DNA from: Frankiales bacterium
GTDB taxonomy: Bacteria > Actinomycetota > Actinomycetes > Mycobacteriales > SCTD01
Assembly (NCBI GenBank): GCA_025966295.1
Contig: JAOPVD010000070.1
Span: 1-14,803, forward strand
Reading direction: 5' to 3'
Length of the DNA: 14,803 bases
Shown here: one piece after another, positions 1 to 7,551 of the stretch
Numbering within the stretch: position 1 is the first letter of the stretch
Layout of the letters: every line of letters starts with the position of its first letter
Notes under the pieces: generated by a model
Database searches by the model: none
Told to the model about the DNA's origin: nothing
Seen by the model: the letters and a program-made list of their open reading frames with translations, nothing else
Translations under genes and position numbers: made by a program

Positions 1-1406
1 CGGCGAACCGACCGGAGTTCTTCGAGGTCGAGCATGCCGCCCTGATGGGCGGCTTCGTCCGGGTGGCGCTGAGTCCGCGGCTGCATCCCAAGGAGGTCGC
101 GCACATCATTCGCGACGCCGGGGCTCGCGCCCTGTTCGTCGAACCGGAGTGGGAGAGCAAACTCCCGGAGGTCCTCAGCAGCTGTCCCGAGATCGCCGTC
201 GCCGTGGGGTTCGGCGAATCCCCCGCGGCGCCGGCGCAGCACCTTTCCTATCGTGAGCTGCTCGCCGAGTCGCCCGACGCCGAGCCGGTGCCCTACGTCG
301 TGGCACCGGACGACCTTGCTGCACTGATCTACACCTCGGGCACCACCGGTCTTCCCAAGGGCGCCGCTCACAGCCACCGGGGCTGGATGGCGATGCTCCG
401 CAACCTCCTGGTGGAGATGCCGCCCATCGATCAGGACGACGTGCTCCTGCACGTGGCCCCGCTCAGCCACTTCTCTGGCTACATCGCGAGCCCATGCTTC
501 GTCCGCGGAGCCGCCCACCTGGTGCTTCCGCGCTTCCAGCCACAGGAGACGCTGCGAGCGCTCCACGACCACCCGGTCACCGTTCTGCCCATGGTGCCGA
601 CGATGATCAACATGATGACGGCGGCGGCCGTGGACCTCGGGGGCCAGATCACGACGTCATTGCGCGCCATCATCTACGGCGGCTCCGCCATCGCGCCTGA
701 CCGCCTCCGGCTCGCGACGCAGGTCTTCGGGGACGTCTTCCTGCAGTTCTACGGCACGTCCGAGACCCCGATGCCGTTGACCTCGCTGTCGCAGAAAGCT
801 CACCTGTCCGACCCGTCGCAACCGCCTCCGCAACGGCTGGGGTCGGCCGGCCGGCGTAGTGCCTTGGTCGAACTGCGTCTGGTCAACGGGGATGGCGCGG
901 AGGTCGGTCCCGGGAACGTCGGAGAGATCCTGGTGCGCAGCGACAGCTTGATGCGGGGCTACTGGAATCAGGCCGACGCGACAGCCGCCATGTTCGACGC
1001 CGACGGCTGGGCCGCGACCGGCGACATCGGTCGGATGGACGCCGAGGGCTATCTGTACGTCGTGGATCGGAAGAAGGACATGGTCCTGACGGGCGGGTAC
1101 AACGTCTACCCCACGGAGGTCGAGAACGTGATCGCCACCGTTCCCGGCGTCGAGGAGGTCGCCGTCGTCGGCGCACCCGATGAGCGCTTCGGAGAGTGCG
1201 TCGTGGCCGTCCTGGTCGTGCGACCCGGTCACGTCGTCACGGAGACCGACATCCTCGATGCCTGCCGGCGCGAACTCGCGGACTACAAGAAGCCCCGCCG
1301 CATCCTGTTCGTCGACGCGTTGCCCAAGACCGGCTCAGGCAAGATTCGGCGCAAGGAAGTACGAGAGCAGTTCTGGGCGACGGAACAACGCCGGGTGGGC
1401 GGATGA
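1..1406 (+). CDS. Class I adenylate-forming acyl-CoA synthetase (5' partial)
   Basis: This gene probably activates a carboxylic acid with ATP to an acyl-adenylate and then an acyl-CoA in the cytoplasm. The reading frame is open from base 3 to the left edge, so the ATG at 45 is internal. About 467 codons are present, against roughly 500-550 for the family, so only the N-terminus is missing. Visible motifs are the phosphate-binding loop YTSGTTGLPKG (bases 330-362), the A5 motif FYGTSETP (747-770), the VVDRKKDM hinge region with its Asp and Arg (about 1059-1082) followed by GGYNVYPTEVE, and the C-terminal PKTGSGKIRR with the catalytic lysine codon at 1341-1343. The acyl substrate cannot be read from the sequence. 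Fatty acid and aromatic acid ligases look alike at this level. The next gene starts 148 bases downstream on the same strand and is not clearly co-transcribed. Family assignment is firm and substrate is unknown. Confidence 0.93.
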   Translation, partial: ANRPEFFEVEHAALMGGFVRVALSPRLHPKEVAHIIRDAGARALFVEPEWESKLPEVLSSCPEIAVAVGFGESPAAPAQHLSYRELLAESPDAEPVPYVVAPDDLAALIYTSGTTGLPKGAAHSHRGWMAMLRNLLVEMPPIDQDDVLLHVAPLSHFSGYIASPCFVRGAAHLVLPRFQPQETLRALHDHPVTVLPMVPTMINMMTAAAVDLGGQITTSLRAIIYGGSAIAPDRLRLATQVFGDVFLQFYGTSETPMPLTSLSQKAHLSDPSQPPPQRLGSAGRRSALVELRLVNGDGAEVGPGNVGEILVRSDSLMRGYWNQADATAAMFDADGWAATGDIGRMDAEGYLYVVDRKKDMVLTGGYNVYPTEVENVIATVPGVEEVAVVGAPDERFGECVVAVLVVRPGHVVTETDILDACRRELADYKKPRRILFVDALPKTGSGKIRRKEVREQFWATEQRRVGG

Positions 1407-1495
1407 CACAGGACGATCTGTAGGCGAGTGCCGAAAGGGCGGCCGCGGTGTCGGTCGCCGCCGCAGTGGCTCGCCAACTTCGCTATCTCGACCTG

Positions 1496-1532
1496 ACCGG
1501 CCGTTGACGGGTGCGCCGGCCGGTGCCACGGT
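1496..1532 (+). promoter_or_regulatory. Possible promoter and inverted repeat upstream of the ROK kinase
   Basis: TTGACG at 1504-1509 is followed after 17 bases by CACGGT at 1527-1532, a partial match to an actinobacterial -35/-10 pair. It would place transcription start shortly before the GAGGAGG ribosome-binding site at 1544-1550. The -35 hexamer lies inside the loop of a 7-base-pair inverted repeat, ACCGGCC at 1496-1502 and GGCCGGT at 1518-1524. The repeat could be an operator or part of a terminator for the preceding synthetase gene. In DNA this GC-rich both signals could be chance. Confidence 0.28.
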
Positions 1533-1554
1533 CGAGTCGTCACGAGGAGGCAGC

Positions 1555-2622
1555 ATGACCGCGCGTCCCTCCTCCGTGGAGGGCGACGGCGGCGTCGTCG
1601 TCGGGCTCGACAACGGCGGGACGTCCAACAACGCGACCGTCCTCGACGGCGCCGGTCACTTCCTCGTCGACCGGCTCGTGGAGCTGCCGAGCCGGGTGCT
1701 GGACGGCCCGGCGGCGGCCCTCCACGCCCTCGAGCTCGCCCTCGACCACGTCCTGGCCCGGCAGGAGCTGTCCCGGTCCGAAGTGCGCGCCGTCGGGCTG
1801 GGCACGCCCGGCCCGGCCAGCGCGGACGGGGTGATCTCCTCGAAGGGCTCGACCAACTTCCCGCTGCCGGAGTGGCGCGGCTTCGACGTGCGCACCGCCT
1901 TGGAGGACCGGCTCGGCATCCCGGTCGTCTACAGCAACGACGGCAACGCCGCCGCGCTGTACGCGCACTCGGTGCACTTCGGCCCGGCCGCCGGACACCG
2001 GTCGTCGGTGGCGGCCGTCGTCGGCACCGGGCTGGGCGGCGGCATCGTGGCGTCGGGACGGATCATGCGCGGCGCCGCCGGGATGGCCGGCGAGCTGGGG
2101 CACGTGCAGATCCCGCTCGAGGGACTGCTCGCCCAGGGGCAGCCGGTGCCGCGGTGCGGCTGCGGGCTGCTGGGCGATGCCGAGAGCGTGGCGTCGCTGA
2201 CCGGCATCGAGCGCAACCTGCTGCCGTACTGGCTGTCGCGGTACCCCGACCACCCGCTGACCCGGCTCGGCTCCGCCAAGGACGCGGCCCGCGCGGTCCG
2301 GTCCCACGCCGAGGCCGGCGACGAGCTGGCGCTCGAGGTGTTCCGGCAGCAGGCAATGGCGCTGGGCCGGCTGTTCACCATCGTCTCGAACGTCCTCGAC
2401 CCGGACGCGTACTTCGTCGGGGGCGGTGTCGTCGAGACCACGCCCGCGTTCCGCGACTGGTTCCTCGGGCAGGTGCGCGAGCACACCGGTCTGCGGACCG
2501 AGCAGGTGGCGGCCGCGGAGTTCGCGCTGGTGCCGGACCGCGACATGGCCGGTGCGCGGGGTGCCGCCATCGCGGCAGCGGCCGCGCTCAGCCCTGCTCA
2601 GGCGGCTGACCCACCGCGTTGA
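1555..2622 (+). CDS. ROK-family sugar kinase
   Basis: The 355-residue protein has the ROK (repressor, ORF, kinase) architecture without an N-terminal winged helix, so it is probably a cytoplasmic ATP-dependent sugar kinase and not a repressor. Visible motifs are the phosphate-binding DNGGT (residues 19-23), GTPGP, SNDGNAAA with the likely catalytic base Asp129, GTGLGGGIV, and GELGH ending at His183. Then comes CGCGLLGDAES, which corresponds to the zinc site. The canonical pattern there is CxCGxxGCxE. Cys201 and Cys203 are present but the third cysteine is Asp208. This may be a trait of a ROK subfamily. The ATG at 1555 is chosen because GAGGAGG lies at 1544-1550, 4 bases upstream. An upstream extension of the same frame to 1180 is only the shadow of the synthetase gene. 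It converges on the HNH gene with 11 bases between the stops. The sugar substrate is unknown. Confidence 0.9.
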   Translation: MTARPSSVEGDGGVVVGLDNGGTSNNATVLDGAGHFLVDRLVELPSRVLDGPAAALHALELALDHVLARQELSRSEVRAVGLGTPGPASADGVISSKGSTNFPLPEWRGFDVRTALEDRLGIPVVYSNDGNAAALYAHSVHFGPAAGHRSSVAAVVGTGLGGGIVASGRIMRGAAGMAGELGHVQIPLEGLLAQGQPVPRCGCGLLGDAESVASLTGIERNLLPYWLSRYPDHPLTRLGSAKDAARAVRSHAEAGDELALEVFRQQAMALGRLFTIVSNVLDPDAYFVGGGVVETTPAFRDWFLGQVREHTGLRTEQVAAAEFALVPDRDMAGARGAAIAAAAALSPAQAADPPR

Positions 2623-2633
2623 GGGCGGGTGCA

Positions 2634-4241
2634 TCAGAACGGCGGGTGCCCGGTCAGGCCGGGCTCGTCGACGAACCCGTGCGCGTTGAGGTAGCGACCG
2701 TCGCGGAGCCGGACCGTGCGGCCGCCCTCGTGCAGGTCCCGGTGCAGCACGTCGCAGACGGGCAGCGTGTCCTCGAGGCTGGTGACCCGGTCCTCCGCGA
2801 AGCCCAGGACGTGGTGCGGCCGGATCGGGACAAGTGCGTCGGGCAGGCCCGAGCAGCAGCCGTCGCCGGCACACCGGTCACCACCTTCGACGGCGAGGGC
2901 CCGTCTCTCCTCACCGGTGACGGTGCGTTGGGAGTGGACCACCCGCAGCGCCTTCCCGCCGAGGCCGAGGACGAAGGCCGTGACGGAGGAGTCGCACCAC
3001 CATCGCCGGACCAGGGCTCGTGGGATGAGCCGGCCGCTGTCGGTGCGGGGTGGCGGTGCTCCCGGAGCCCCGGTCACGGTCTGCTCGGTGAGGGTCACGT
3101 GGACCTGGACGGGCAGCTTGCCCGCGGTGCCGCCCAGGCCGTGCTCGAGGTAGCGGGCCAGCAGGCGCTGCAGCGCGTCGTGCAGGCGCTCGCGCCGGTT
3201 GCGCGGGTGCTCGCTGCCGGCCAGCTCGGCGCCGACCTGCCAGGCGTCCTTGTCCTCGGCACTGGCCTCGGACCAGGCGGCGGTGTCCTGCGGGTTGCGC
3301 GGGTCCCGGGCGGCCTCGGCGCGCAGGGCGGCCCAGAGCTGCTCGCCGCACTCGAGGTCGAGGTCGCCGCAGACGTGCCAGCCGGTGCCGTCGTCGAGCG
3401 GGGTGAGGCTCAGTCCGCGGCGCCGGTGGCCGCGCTCGCCGCGGTCCTCGAGCGTGCTGGGAAGCAGCGCCAGGACAAGCTCGTCGAGCGGTGCGGTCAG
3501 GTGCCGCGCGGGCAGCTCCGCGGCCAGCCAGGTGAAGGCCGCCTCAAGGATCTGAAGCTGCGAGCCGCGGGCCAGCACCTCCCGCGCCCGCCCGAGGAGC
3601 AGCGCCAGCCGCGGGTCGTCGTCGGCCAGCCCCTGCAGCGAGCGGCAGAGCAGGGCGACGACGTGGCGCACGACGGCGGTGACCACCTGCTCGCCGGGTT
3701 GGCCGTCGATGCGGCCGTCCGGGCGGTCGACGAACGGCGCCACCTTGCGCAGCGCGAGCACGACCCTGCGCGCCCCGGCCAGGGGGACGCGGCCGGCGTC
3801 GACCGCCGCGCGCACCTCGGAGAAGTCGCGCAGCTGCGAGGCCAACGCCGCGTCCGCTGCGTCCCCGTCCGGGCGATGCGCCCGCAACCACGCCTTGGTG
3901 CTGCGGAAGCCGACCAGCTCGGGCAGGCCGCGGGCTCCCACGTCGGCGACGCGACGCAGGTTGAGCACCCGGAGCTGCTGCTCGACCGCGAGCAGGGCCT
4001 CGCCGTCCGCCAGCGCCTGGGCGCTCGGGAGCCCCGCCGGGTCGATGACCGCCAGTCGCCGGACGCTCGCCTGGAGCGCCGCCACCGCGTCGTCCACCGG
4101 CTGGGCAGCGGCGCTGCAGGTGCAGCCGCAGTCGCAGGACGGCGGCTCGGGCAGCGGGCCCTGTTCGAGCACCCAGTCCGGGATGACGTCGGGCAACTCG
4201 GCCCAACCGCACTCCTGCTCCGGAGGCGAGCTGTCCTTCAC
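2634..4241 (-). CDS. DUF222/HNH endonuclease family protein (13E12 repeat type)
   Basis: This 535-residue protein belongs to the multicopy actinobacterial family with an N-terminal DUF222 region and a C-terminal HNH nuclease domain. Its physiological role is largely unknown, and a DNA-cleaving or mobile function is usually assumed. The body (about residues 45-450) is helical and rich in Ala, Leu and Arg. The HNH domain occupies about residues 457-505, with Cys457 and Cys462, His476-His477, Cys496, His500 and His504. The position usually held by Asn in the family's LDN motif is Asp491, and one His of the usual CxxHH is Leu, so catalytic competence is uncertain. A CDCGCTC cluster at residues 36-42 could bind metal. 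The GTG at 4241 is chosen because GGGAGG lies 4 bases upstream. The frame stays open to 4664, but that part overlaps katG and reads as non-coding. The gene is divergent from katG and converges on the ROK kinase. Confidence 0.85.
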   Translation of the reverse strand: MKDSSPPEQECGWAELPDVIPDWVLEQGPLPEPPSCDCGCTCSAAAQPVDDAVAALQASVRRLAVIDPAGLPSAQALADGEALLAVEQQLRVLNLRRVADVGARGLPELVGFRSTKAWLRAHRPDGDAADAALASQLRDFSEVRAAVDAGRVPLAGARRVVLALRKVAPFVDRPDGRIDGQPGEQVVTAVVRHVVALLCRSLQGLADDDPRLALLLGRAREVLARGSQLQILEAAFTWLAAELPARHLTAPLDELVLALLPSTLEDRGERGHRRRGLSLTPLDDGTGWHVCGDLDLECGEQLWAALRAEAARDPRNPQDTAAWSEASAEDKDAWQVGAELAGSEHPRNRRERLHDALQRLLARYLEHGLGGTAGKLPVQVHVTLTEQTVTGAPGAPPPRTDSGRLIPRALVRRWWCDSSVTAFVLGLGGKALRVVHSQRTVTGEERRALAVEGGDRCAGDGCCSGLPDALVPIRPHHVLGFAEDRVTSLEDTLPVCDVLHRDLHEGGRTVRLRDGRYLNAHGFVDEPGLTGHPPF

Positions 4242-4245
4242 GGCA

Positions 4246-4251
4246 CCTCCC
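4246..4251 (-). promoter_or_regulatory. Ribosome-binding site that sets the HNH gene start
   Basis: On the minus strand GGGAGG precedes the GTG at 4241 by 4 bases. No comparable site precedes the ATG codons further upstream in the same frame, so this site decides the start in favour of the 535-residue protein. Confidence 0.7.
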
Positions 4252-4524
4252 GGGAGTTCGCTTGTGTGTTCCCCATGATGGCAGCACCCGCCGACAGTCC
4301 GCCACCGCACGCGAGAGCTGTGCACAACCCGCCGGCGGTGGGTCAGTACCTGCAGTCGCGCTACGCGGTCGGCGTACACGGTGGACGAGGGGGAACTCGC
4401 CTGCTGGGACGGTGCTGGAACTGCGTCGCTGTGACCTCTGAATCGTCCGACGGCGAAGCGATGACAGGCGGCGCAGCCAGCAGCCGGGTCCGAGCCGCAC
4501 GGCGAGACAGAAGGAGGAACCGAC
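4252..4524. promoter_or_regulatory. Divergent intergenic region between the HNH gene and katG
   Basis: About 270 bases separate the two divergent starts and must carry the promoters of both genes. I see no confident -35/-10 pair, no clear Fur- or OxyR-like palindrome and no small gene. The katG ribosome-binding site AAGGAGGA lies at 4511-4518. The absence of an adjacent furA gene differs from the furA-katG arrangement of mycobacteria and streptomycetes. Confidence 0.5.
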
Positions 4525-6735
4525 GTGGCCGAGAGCGTCAACACCGAGAGCGTCAGCGAGAGCGAGAACCCGGCCATCCCCAGCCCGCAGCCGAAGCCGC
4601 ACCGGCCGAGGTCCAACCGGGACTGGTGGCCGAACCAGCCGGAGCTCGGCGTCCTCAACCGCACGTCGCCCGAGTCCGACCCACTGGGGGCGGACTTCAG
4701 CTACGCGGAGGAGTTCACCAAGCTCGACGTCGAGGCGCTGAAGCGCGACCTGGTCGAGGTCATGACGACGTCGCAGGACTGGTGGCCGGCCGACTACGGG
4801 CACTACGGCCCACTGCTGATCCGGATGACCTGGCACGCCTCGGGCACCTACCGCATCGAGGACGGCCGTGGCGGCGGTGGCGAGGGCGCGCAGCGCTTCG
4901 CGCCGCTCAACAGCTGGCCGGACAACGCGAACCTGGACAAGGCCCGCCGCCTGCTCTGGCCGGTCAAGCAGAAGTACGGGCGGAAGATCTCCTGGGCCGA
5001 CCTGCTCCTGCTCGCCGGCAACGTCGCCTTGGAGGACATGGGCTTCACGACGTTCGGCTTCGGCTTCGGGCGCGAGGACACCTGGCAGCCCGAGGAGATC
5101 TTCTGGGGACCCGAGGACACCTGGCTCGGCGACGAGCGCTACAGCGGCGACCGGGAGCTGACCGGTCCGTTCGGCGCCGTCCAGATGGGCCTGATCTACG
5201 TCAACCCGGAGGGGCCGAACGGAACCCCTGACCCGCTGGCCGCGGCCCGGGACATCCGCGAGACCTTCCGCCGGATGGCCATGAACGACGAGGAGACCGT
5301 CGAGCTGATCGCCGGCGGTCACACCTTCGGCAAGACCCACGGCGCGGGTGACCCGAGCCTGGTGGGGCCGGAGCCCGAGGGCTGCCCGGTCCACCAGATG
5401 GGACTCGGGTGGAAGAACCAGTACGGCACCGGCAAGGGCAAGGACACGATCACCAGTGGCCTCGAGGGCGCCTGGACCCCCACTCCGACGCAGTGGGACA
5501 CCAGCTTCTTCGACACGCTGCTCGGCTTCGAGTGGGAGCTCACCGAGAGCCCGGCCGGCGCCAAGACCTGGAAGCCGAAGGACGGCGCCGCGGCCAGCGC
5601 GGTGCCCGACGCGCACGACCCGTCTGTCCGGCACGCCCCGATGATGGCCACGACCGACGTCGCGCTGCTCGCCGACCCGGCGTACAGGGAGATCTCCCAG
5701 CGCTTCCACGAGAACCCGGACCAGCTCGCGGAGGCCTTCGCCAAGGCCTGGTACAAGCTGCTGCACCGCGACATGGGCCCGGTCTCACGTTTCCTCGGCC
5801 CGTGGGTGCCGGAGCCACAGCTGTGGCAGGACCCGGTGCCGCCGGTCGAGCACGAGCTCATCGGCGACGCGGACATCGCCGCCCTCAAGCGCACCCTGCT
5901 CGACTCGGGGCTGTCGGTCTCCCAGTTGGTCTCGACCGCCTGGGCGGCCGCAGCTTGCTTCCGCAGCACGGACAAGCGCGGCGGCGCCAACGGTGCCCGC
6001 CTCCGGCTGGCGCCGCAGCGGGACTGGGCGGTCAACGACCCGGCCGAGCTCGCCCAGGTGCTCCCGGTCCTCGAGGGCATCAAGGAGTCGTTCGGCAAGC
6101 CGGTCTCCTTGGCCGACCTCATCGTGCTCGGCGGCGCCGCGGGCGTGGAGAAGGCGGCCAAGGACGCCGGCTTCGACATCACGGTGCCGTTCACGCCGGG
6201 CCGCACCGACGCCACCCAGGAGCTGACCGACGTCGCGTCGTTCGCCGTGCTCGAGCCGCGCTTCGACGGGTTCCGCAACTACCTGCAGGCAGGGTCGAAG
6301 CTCTCGCCGGAGACGCTGCTGGTGGAGCGGTCGTACCTGCTCGGCCTGACCGCCAAGGAGATGACCCTCCTCGTCGGCGGGCTCCGGGTCCTCGGCGCCA
6401 ACGCCGGCGGGTCCAAGCACGGCGTGTTCACCGACCGGCCGGGCACCCTCACGAACGACTTCTTCGTGAACCTCCTCGCCACGATCCCAGACTGGAAGAC
6501 CTCCCCGACGGACCCGAACGTCTACGAGGCCGGCGACCGTACCGCCAGCCCCGTCGACCTCGTCTTCGCGTCGAACTCGATCCTGCGCGGCATCGCGGAG
6601 GTCTACGCCGCCGACGACGCGAAGGAGAAGTTCGTCCGTGACTTCGTGGCGGCGTGGGACAAGGTGATGATGAACGACCGGTTCGATCGAGCTGGAGGTC
6701 GTGACCCCGCAACCGGGTTCGGTACCACGTCTTAG
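4525..6735 (+). CDS. katG: Catalase-peroxidase KatG
   Basis: KatG is a cytoplasmic bifunctional haem enzyme that dismutates hydrogen peroxide and has broad peroxidase activity. The 736-residue length is normal for the duplicated two-domain family. The distal haem triad is Arg100, Trp103 and His104 in RMTWHASGTYR. Trp103, Tyr225 (LIYVNPEGP) and Met251 (RRMAMND) match the covalent Met-Tyr-Trp adduct that gives catalase activity. The proximal haem ligand is His266 in GGHTFGKTHG. Arg422 in PVSRFLGP matches the mobile arginine. Ser311 in TITSG corresponds to Ser315 of the Mycobacterium tuberculosis enzyme, so the wild-type residue is present. The C-terminal half (about residue 430 on) is the degenerate non-haem copy. 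The GTG start at 4525 is supported by AAGGAGGA 6 bases upstream. The first 25 or so residues are low complexity and rich in Ser, Glu and Pro. The stop overlaps the convergent DUF559 gene by 4 bases. Confidence 0.98.
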   Translation: MAESVNTESVSESENPAIPSPQPKPHRPRSNRDWWPNQPELGVLNRTSPESDPLGADFSYAEEFTKLDVEALKRDLVEVMTTSQDWWPADYGHYGPLLIRMTWHASGTYRIEDGRGGGGEGAQRFAPLNSWPDNANLDKARRLLWPVKQKYGRKISWADLLLLAGNVALEDMGFTTFGFGFGREDTWQPEEIFWGPEDTWLGDERYSGDRELTGPFGAVQMGLIYVNPEGPNGTPDPLAAARDIRETFRRMAMNDEETVELIAGGHTFGKTHGAGDPSLVGPEPEGCPVHQMGLGWKNQYGTGKGKDTITSGLEGAWTPTPTQWDTSFFDTLLGFEWELTESPAGAKTWKPKDGAAASAVPDAHDPSVRHAPMMATTDVALLADPAYREISQRFHENPDQLAEAFAKAWYKLLHRDMGPVSRFLGPWVPEPQLWQDPVPPVEHELIGDADIAALKRTLLDSGLSVSQLVSTAWAAAACFRSTDKRGGANGARLRLAPQRDWAVNDPAELAQVLPVLEGIKESFGKPVSLADLIVLGGAAGVEKAAKDAGFDITVPFTPGRTDATQELTDVASFAVLEPRFDGFRNYLQAGSKLSPETLLVERSYLLGLTAKEMTLLVGGLRVLGANAGGSKHGVFTDRPGTLTNDFFVNLLATIPDWKTSPTDPNVYEAGDRTASPVDLVFASNSILRGIAEVYAADDAKEKFVRDFVAAWDKVMMNDRFDRAGGRDPATGFGTTS

Positions 6736-7388
6736 CCTTGCAGCAGCCGCCGGAACCTCGACATCGCCGTGGTGAAGTCCGGCAGGACGGTTGCACAGGC
6801 GTCGGCGCGCCCGAACGTGAGGGGCGCGGCCGCACCCTCATTGACCGCGACAGGCGCGATCTCACCGGACAGCGCCTGGGTGGTGGGCTCAGCTGCCGTG
6901 GCGCGCGCCTCGGCGGAGTTCTGTGCTGCCCGCTCCAGGACTGTGCTCACGACCCAATCAAGGTCCCGTTCGACCTCAGACACGCTGATCCGCAGCGTCG
7001 TGATGCCACGAACGGCATGCCAGACATCACGCAAAGCGTCCCGCTCCGCCTGCCGTCGGCCGTAGTGGCTGGCCCCGTCGACCTCCACCGCCAGACGGGC
7101 AGAAGGCAGGTAGAAGTCCAAGCGGTACGGACCGGTCGCGTACTCACGCATCCAGCCCGCGTCGAGGGCGTCGAGCCGTTCCCAGAGCAGCCGCTCTGTC
7201 CGGGTGGCGCCGGTCCGCCGCTGCGGCTCCGAGAGCTGACCAACGAGCTCGAGGCGGTGCCGGATGCGCCATGGGTCAAGCAAGGTGCTCCCGGTCAACG
7301 GGGGAAGGCCGCGCCAGGCCTCGGGCTCCCCAAGCTCGGTGTTGTCGGGAAGGTCGGGCAGGCCGAAGACCTGCACAGCGGTGGTCAC
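6732..7388 (-). CDS. DUF559 (Vsr-like) endonuclease-domain protein
   Basis: The 218-residue protein carries a DUF559 domain of the PD-(D/E)XK nuclease fold, related to the very-short-patch repair endonuclease. The candidate catalytic residues are Glu65 (TERLLWERL), Asp91 (YRLDFYLP) and the Glu102/Asp104 pair in AVEVDGASHYG, followed by His108 and an arginine-rich RRQAERDALRD helix. The substrate is presumably DNA, but the role is not established for the family. Residues 1-60 form an N-terminal extension, and residues after about 155 form an Ala-rich tail with no domain I recognise. The start is the GTG at 7388, with GGGAGG at 7395-7400. The ATG at 7415 would put that site inside the gene. The gene converges on katG with a 4-base overlap and is divergent from the large helicase gene 163 bases away, so the two could share regulation. 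Confidence 0.8.
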   Translation of the reverse strand: MTTAVQVFGLPDLPDNTELGEPEAWRGLPPLTGSTLLDPWRIRHRLELVGQLSEPQRRTGATRTERLLWERLDALDAGWMREYATGPYRLDFYLPSARLAVEVDGASHYGRRQAERDALRDVWHAVRGITTLRISVSEVERDLDWVVSTVLERAAQNSAEARATAAEPTTQALSGEIAPVAVNEGAAAPLTFGRADACATVLPDFTTAMSRFRRLLQG

Positions 7389-7394
7389 AGCGCA

Positions 7395-7400
7395 CCTCCC
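7395..7400 (-). promoter_or_regulatory. Ribosome-binding site that sets the DUF559 gene start
   Basis: GGGAGG on the minus strand lies 6 bases upstream of the GTG at 7388, an ideal spacing. This argues against the longer reading from the ATG at 7415. Confidence 0.65.
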
Positions 7401-7551
7401 GACGACCGGTCGCACCCGCCCGGGTCCTGGTTGCGTCGGCGCGGGCCGGGGGCGAGTTGAGCGATACGGTCAATTCACCCGTCCGCGCGGCCACCCAACT
7501 CACCCTGACCTTTGAACACAACCGTCGGCCGCGCATGTCAAGCTGCCGGGC
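7401..7551. promoter_or_regulatory. Divergent intergenic region between the DUF559 gene and the helicase
   Basis: This short region must hold promoters for both divergent genes. It contains two near-identical direct repeats 25 bases apart, CAATTCACCC at 7471-7480 and CAACTCACCC at 7496-7505. It also has a TTGA/TCAA pair around 7457-7472, which on the minus strand reads TTGACC (7473-7468), a possible -35 element. On the plus strand TTGAAC at 7512-7517 is a possible -35 element for the helicase. No clear -10 element was found for either, so the promoter calls are weak. Confidence 0.3.

Noticed and set aside
1180..1554. Upstream extension of the ROK kinase frame
   Set aside because: It overlaps the synthetase gene in another frame, has the composition of a shadow, and the ribosome-binding site at 1544-1550 fits the ATG at 1555.
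1540..2874. Long minus-strand open frame opposite the ROK kinase
   Set aside because: It is rich in Arg, Pro and Gly with no domain pattern, and the kinase on the other strand has clear catalytic motifs.
4242..4664. Longer N-terminus of the HNH protein from an ATG at 4664
   Set aside because: It would run antisense through the first 140 bases of katG and lacks a good ribosome-binding site. The GTG at 4241 has one.
2619..5231. Very long open frame on the plus strand across the HNH gene and katG start
   Set aside because: It is antisense to the HNH gene and out of frame with katG, its protein has no recognisable motif, and long antisense frames are expected at this GC content.
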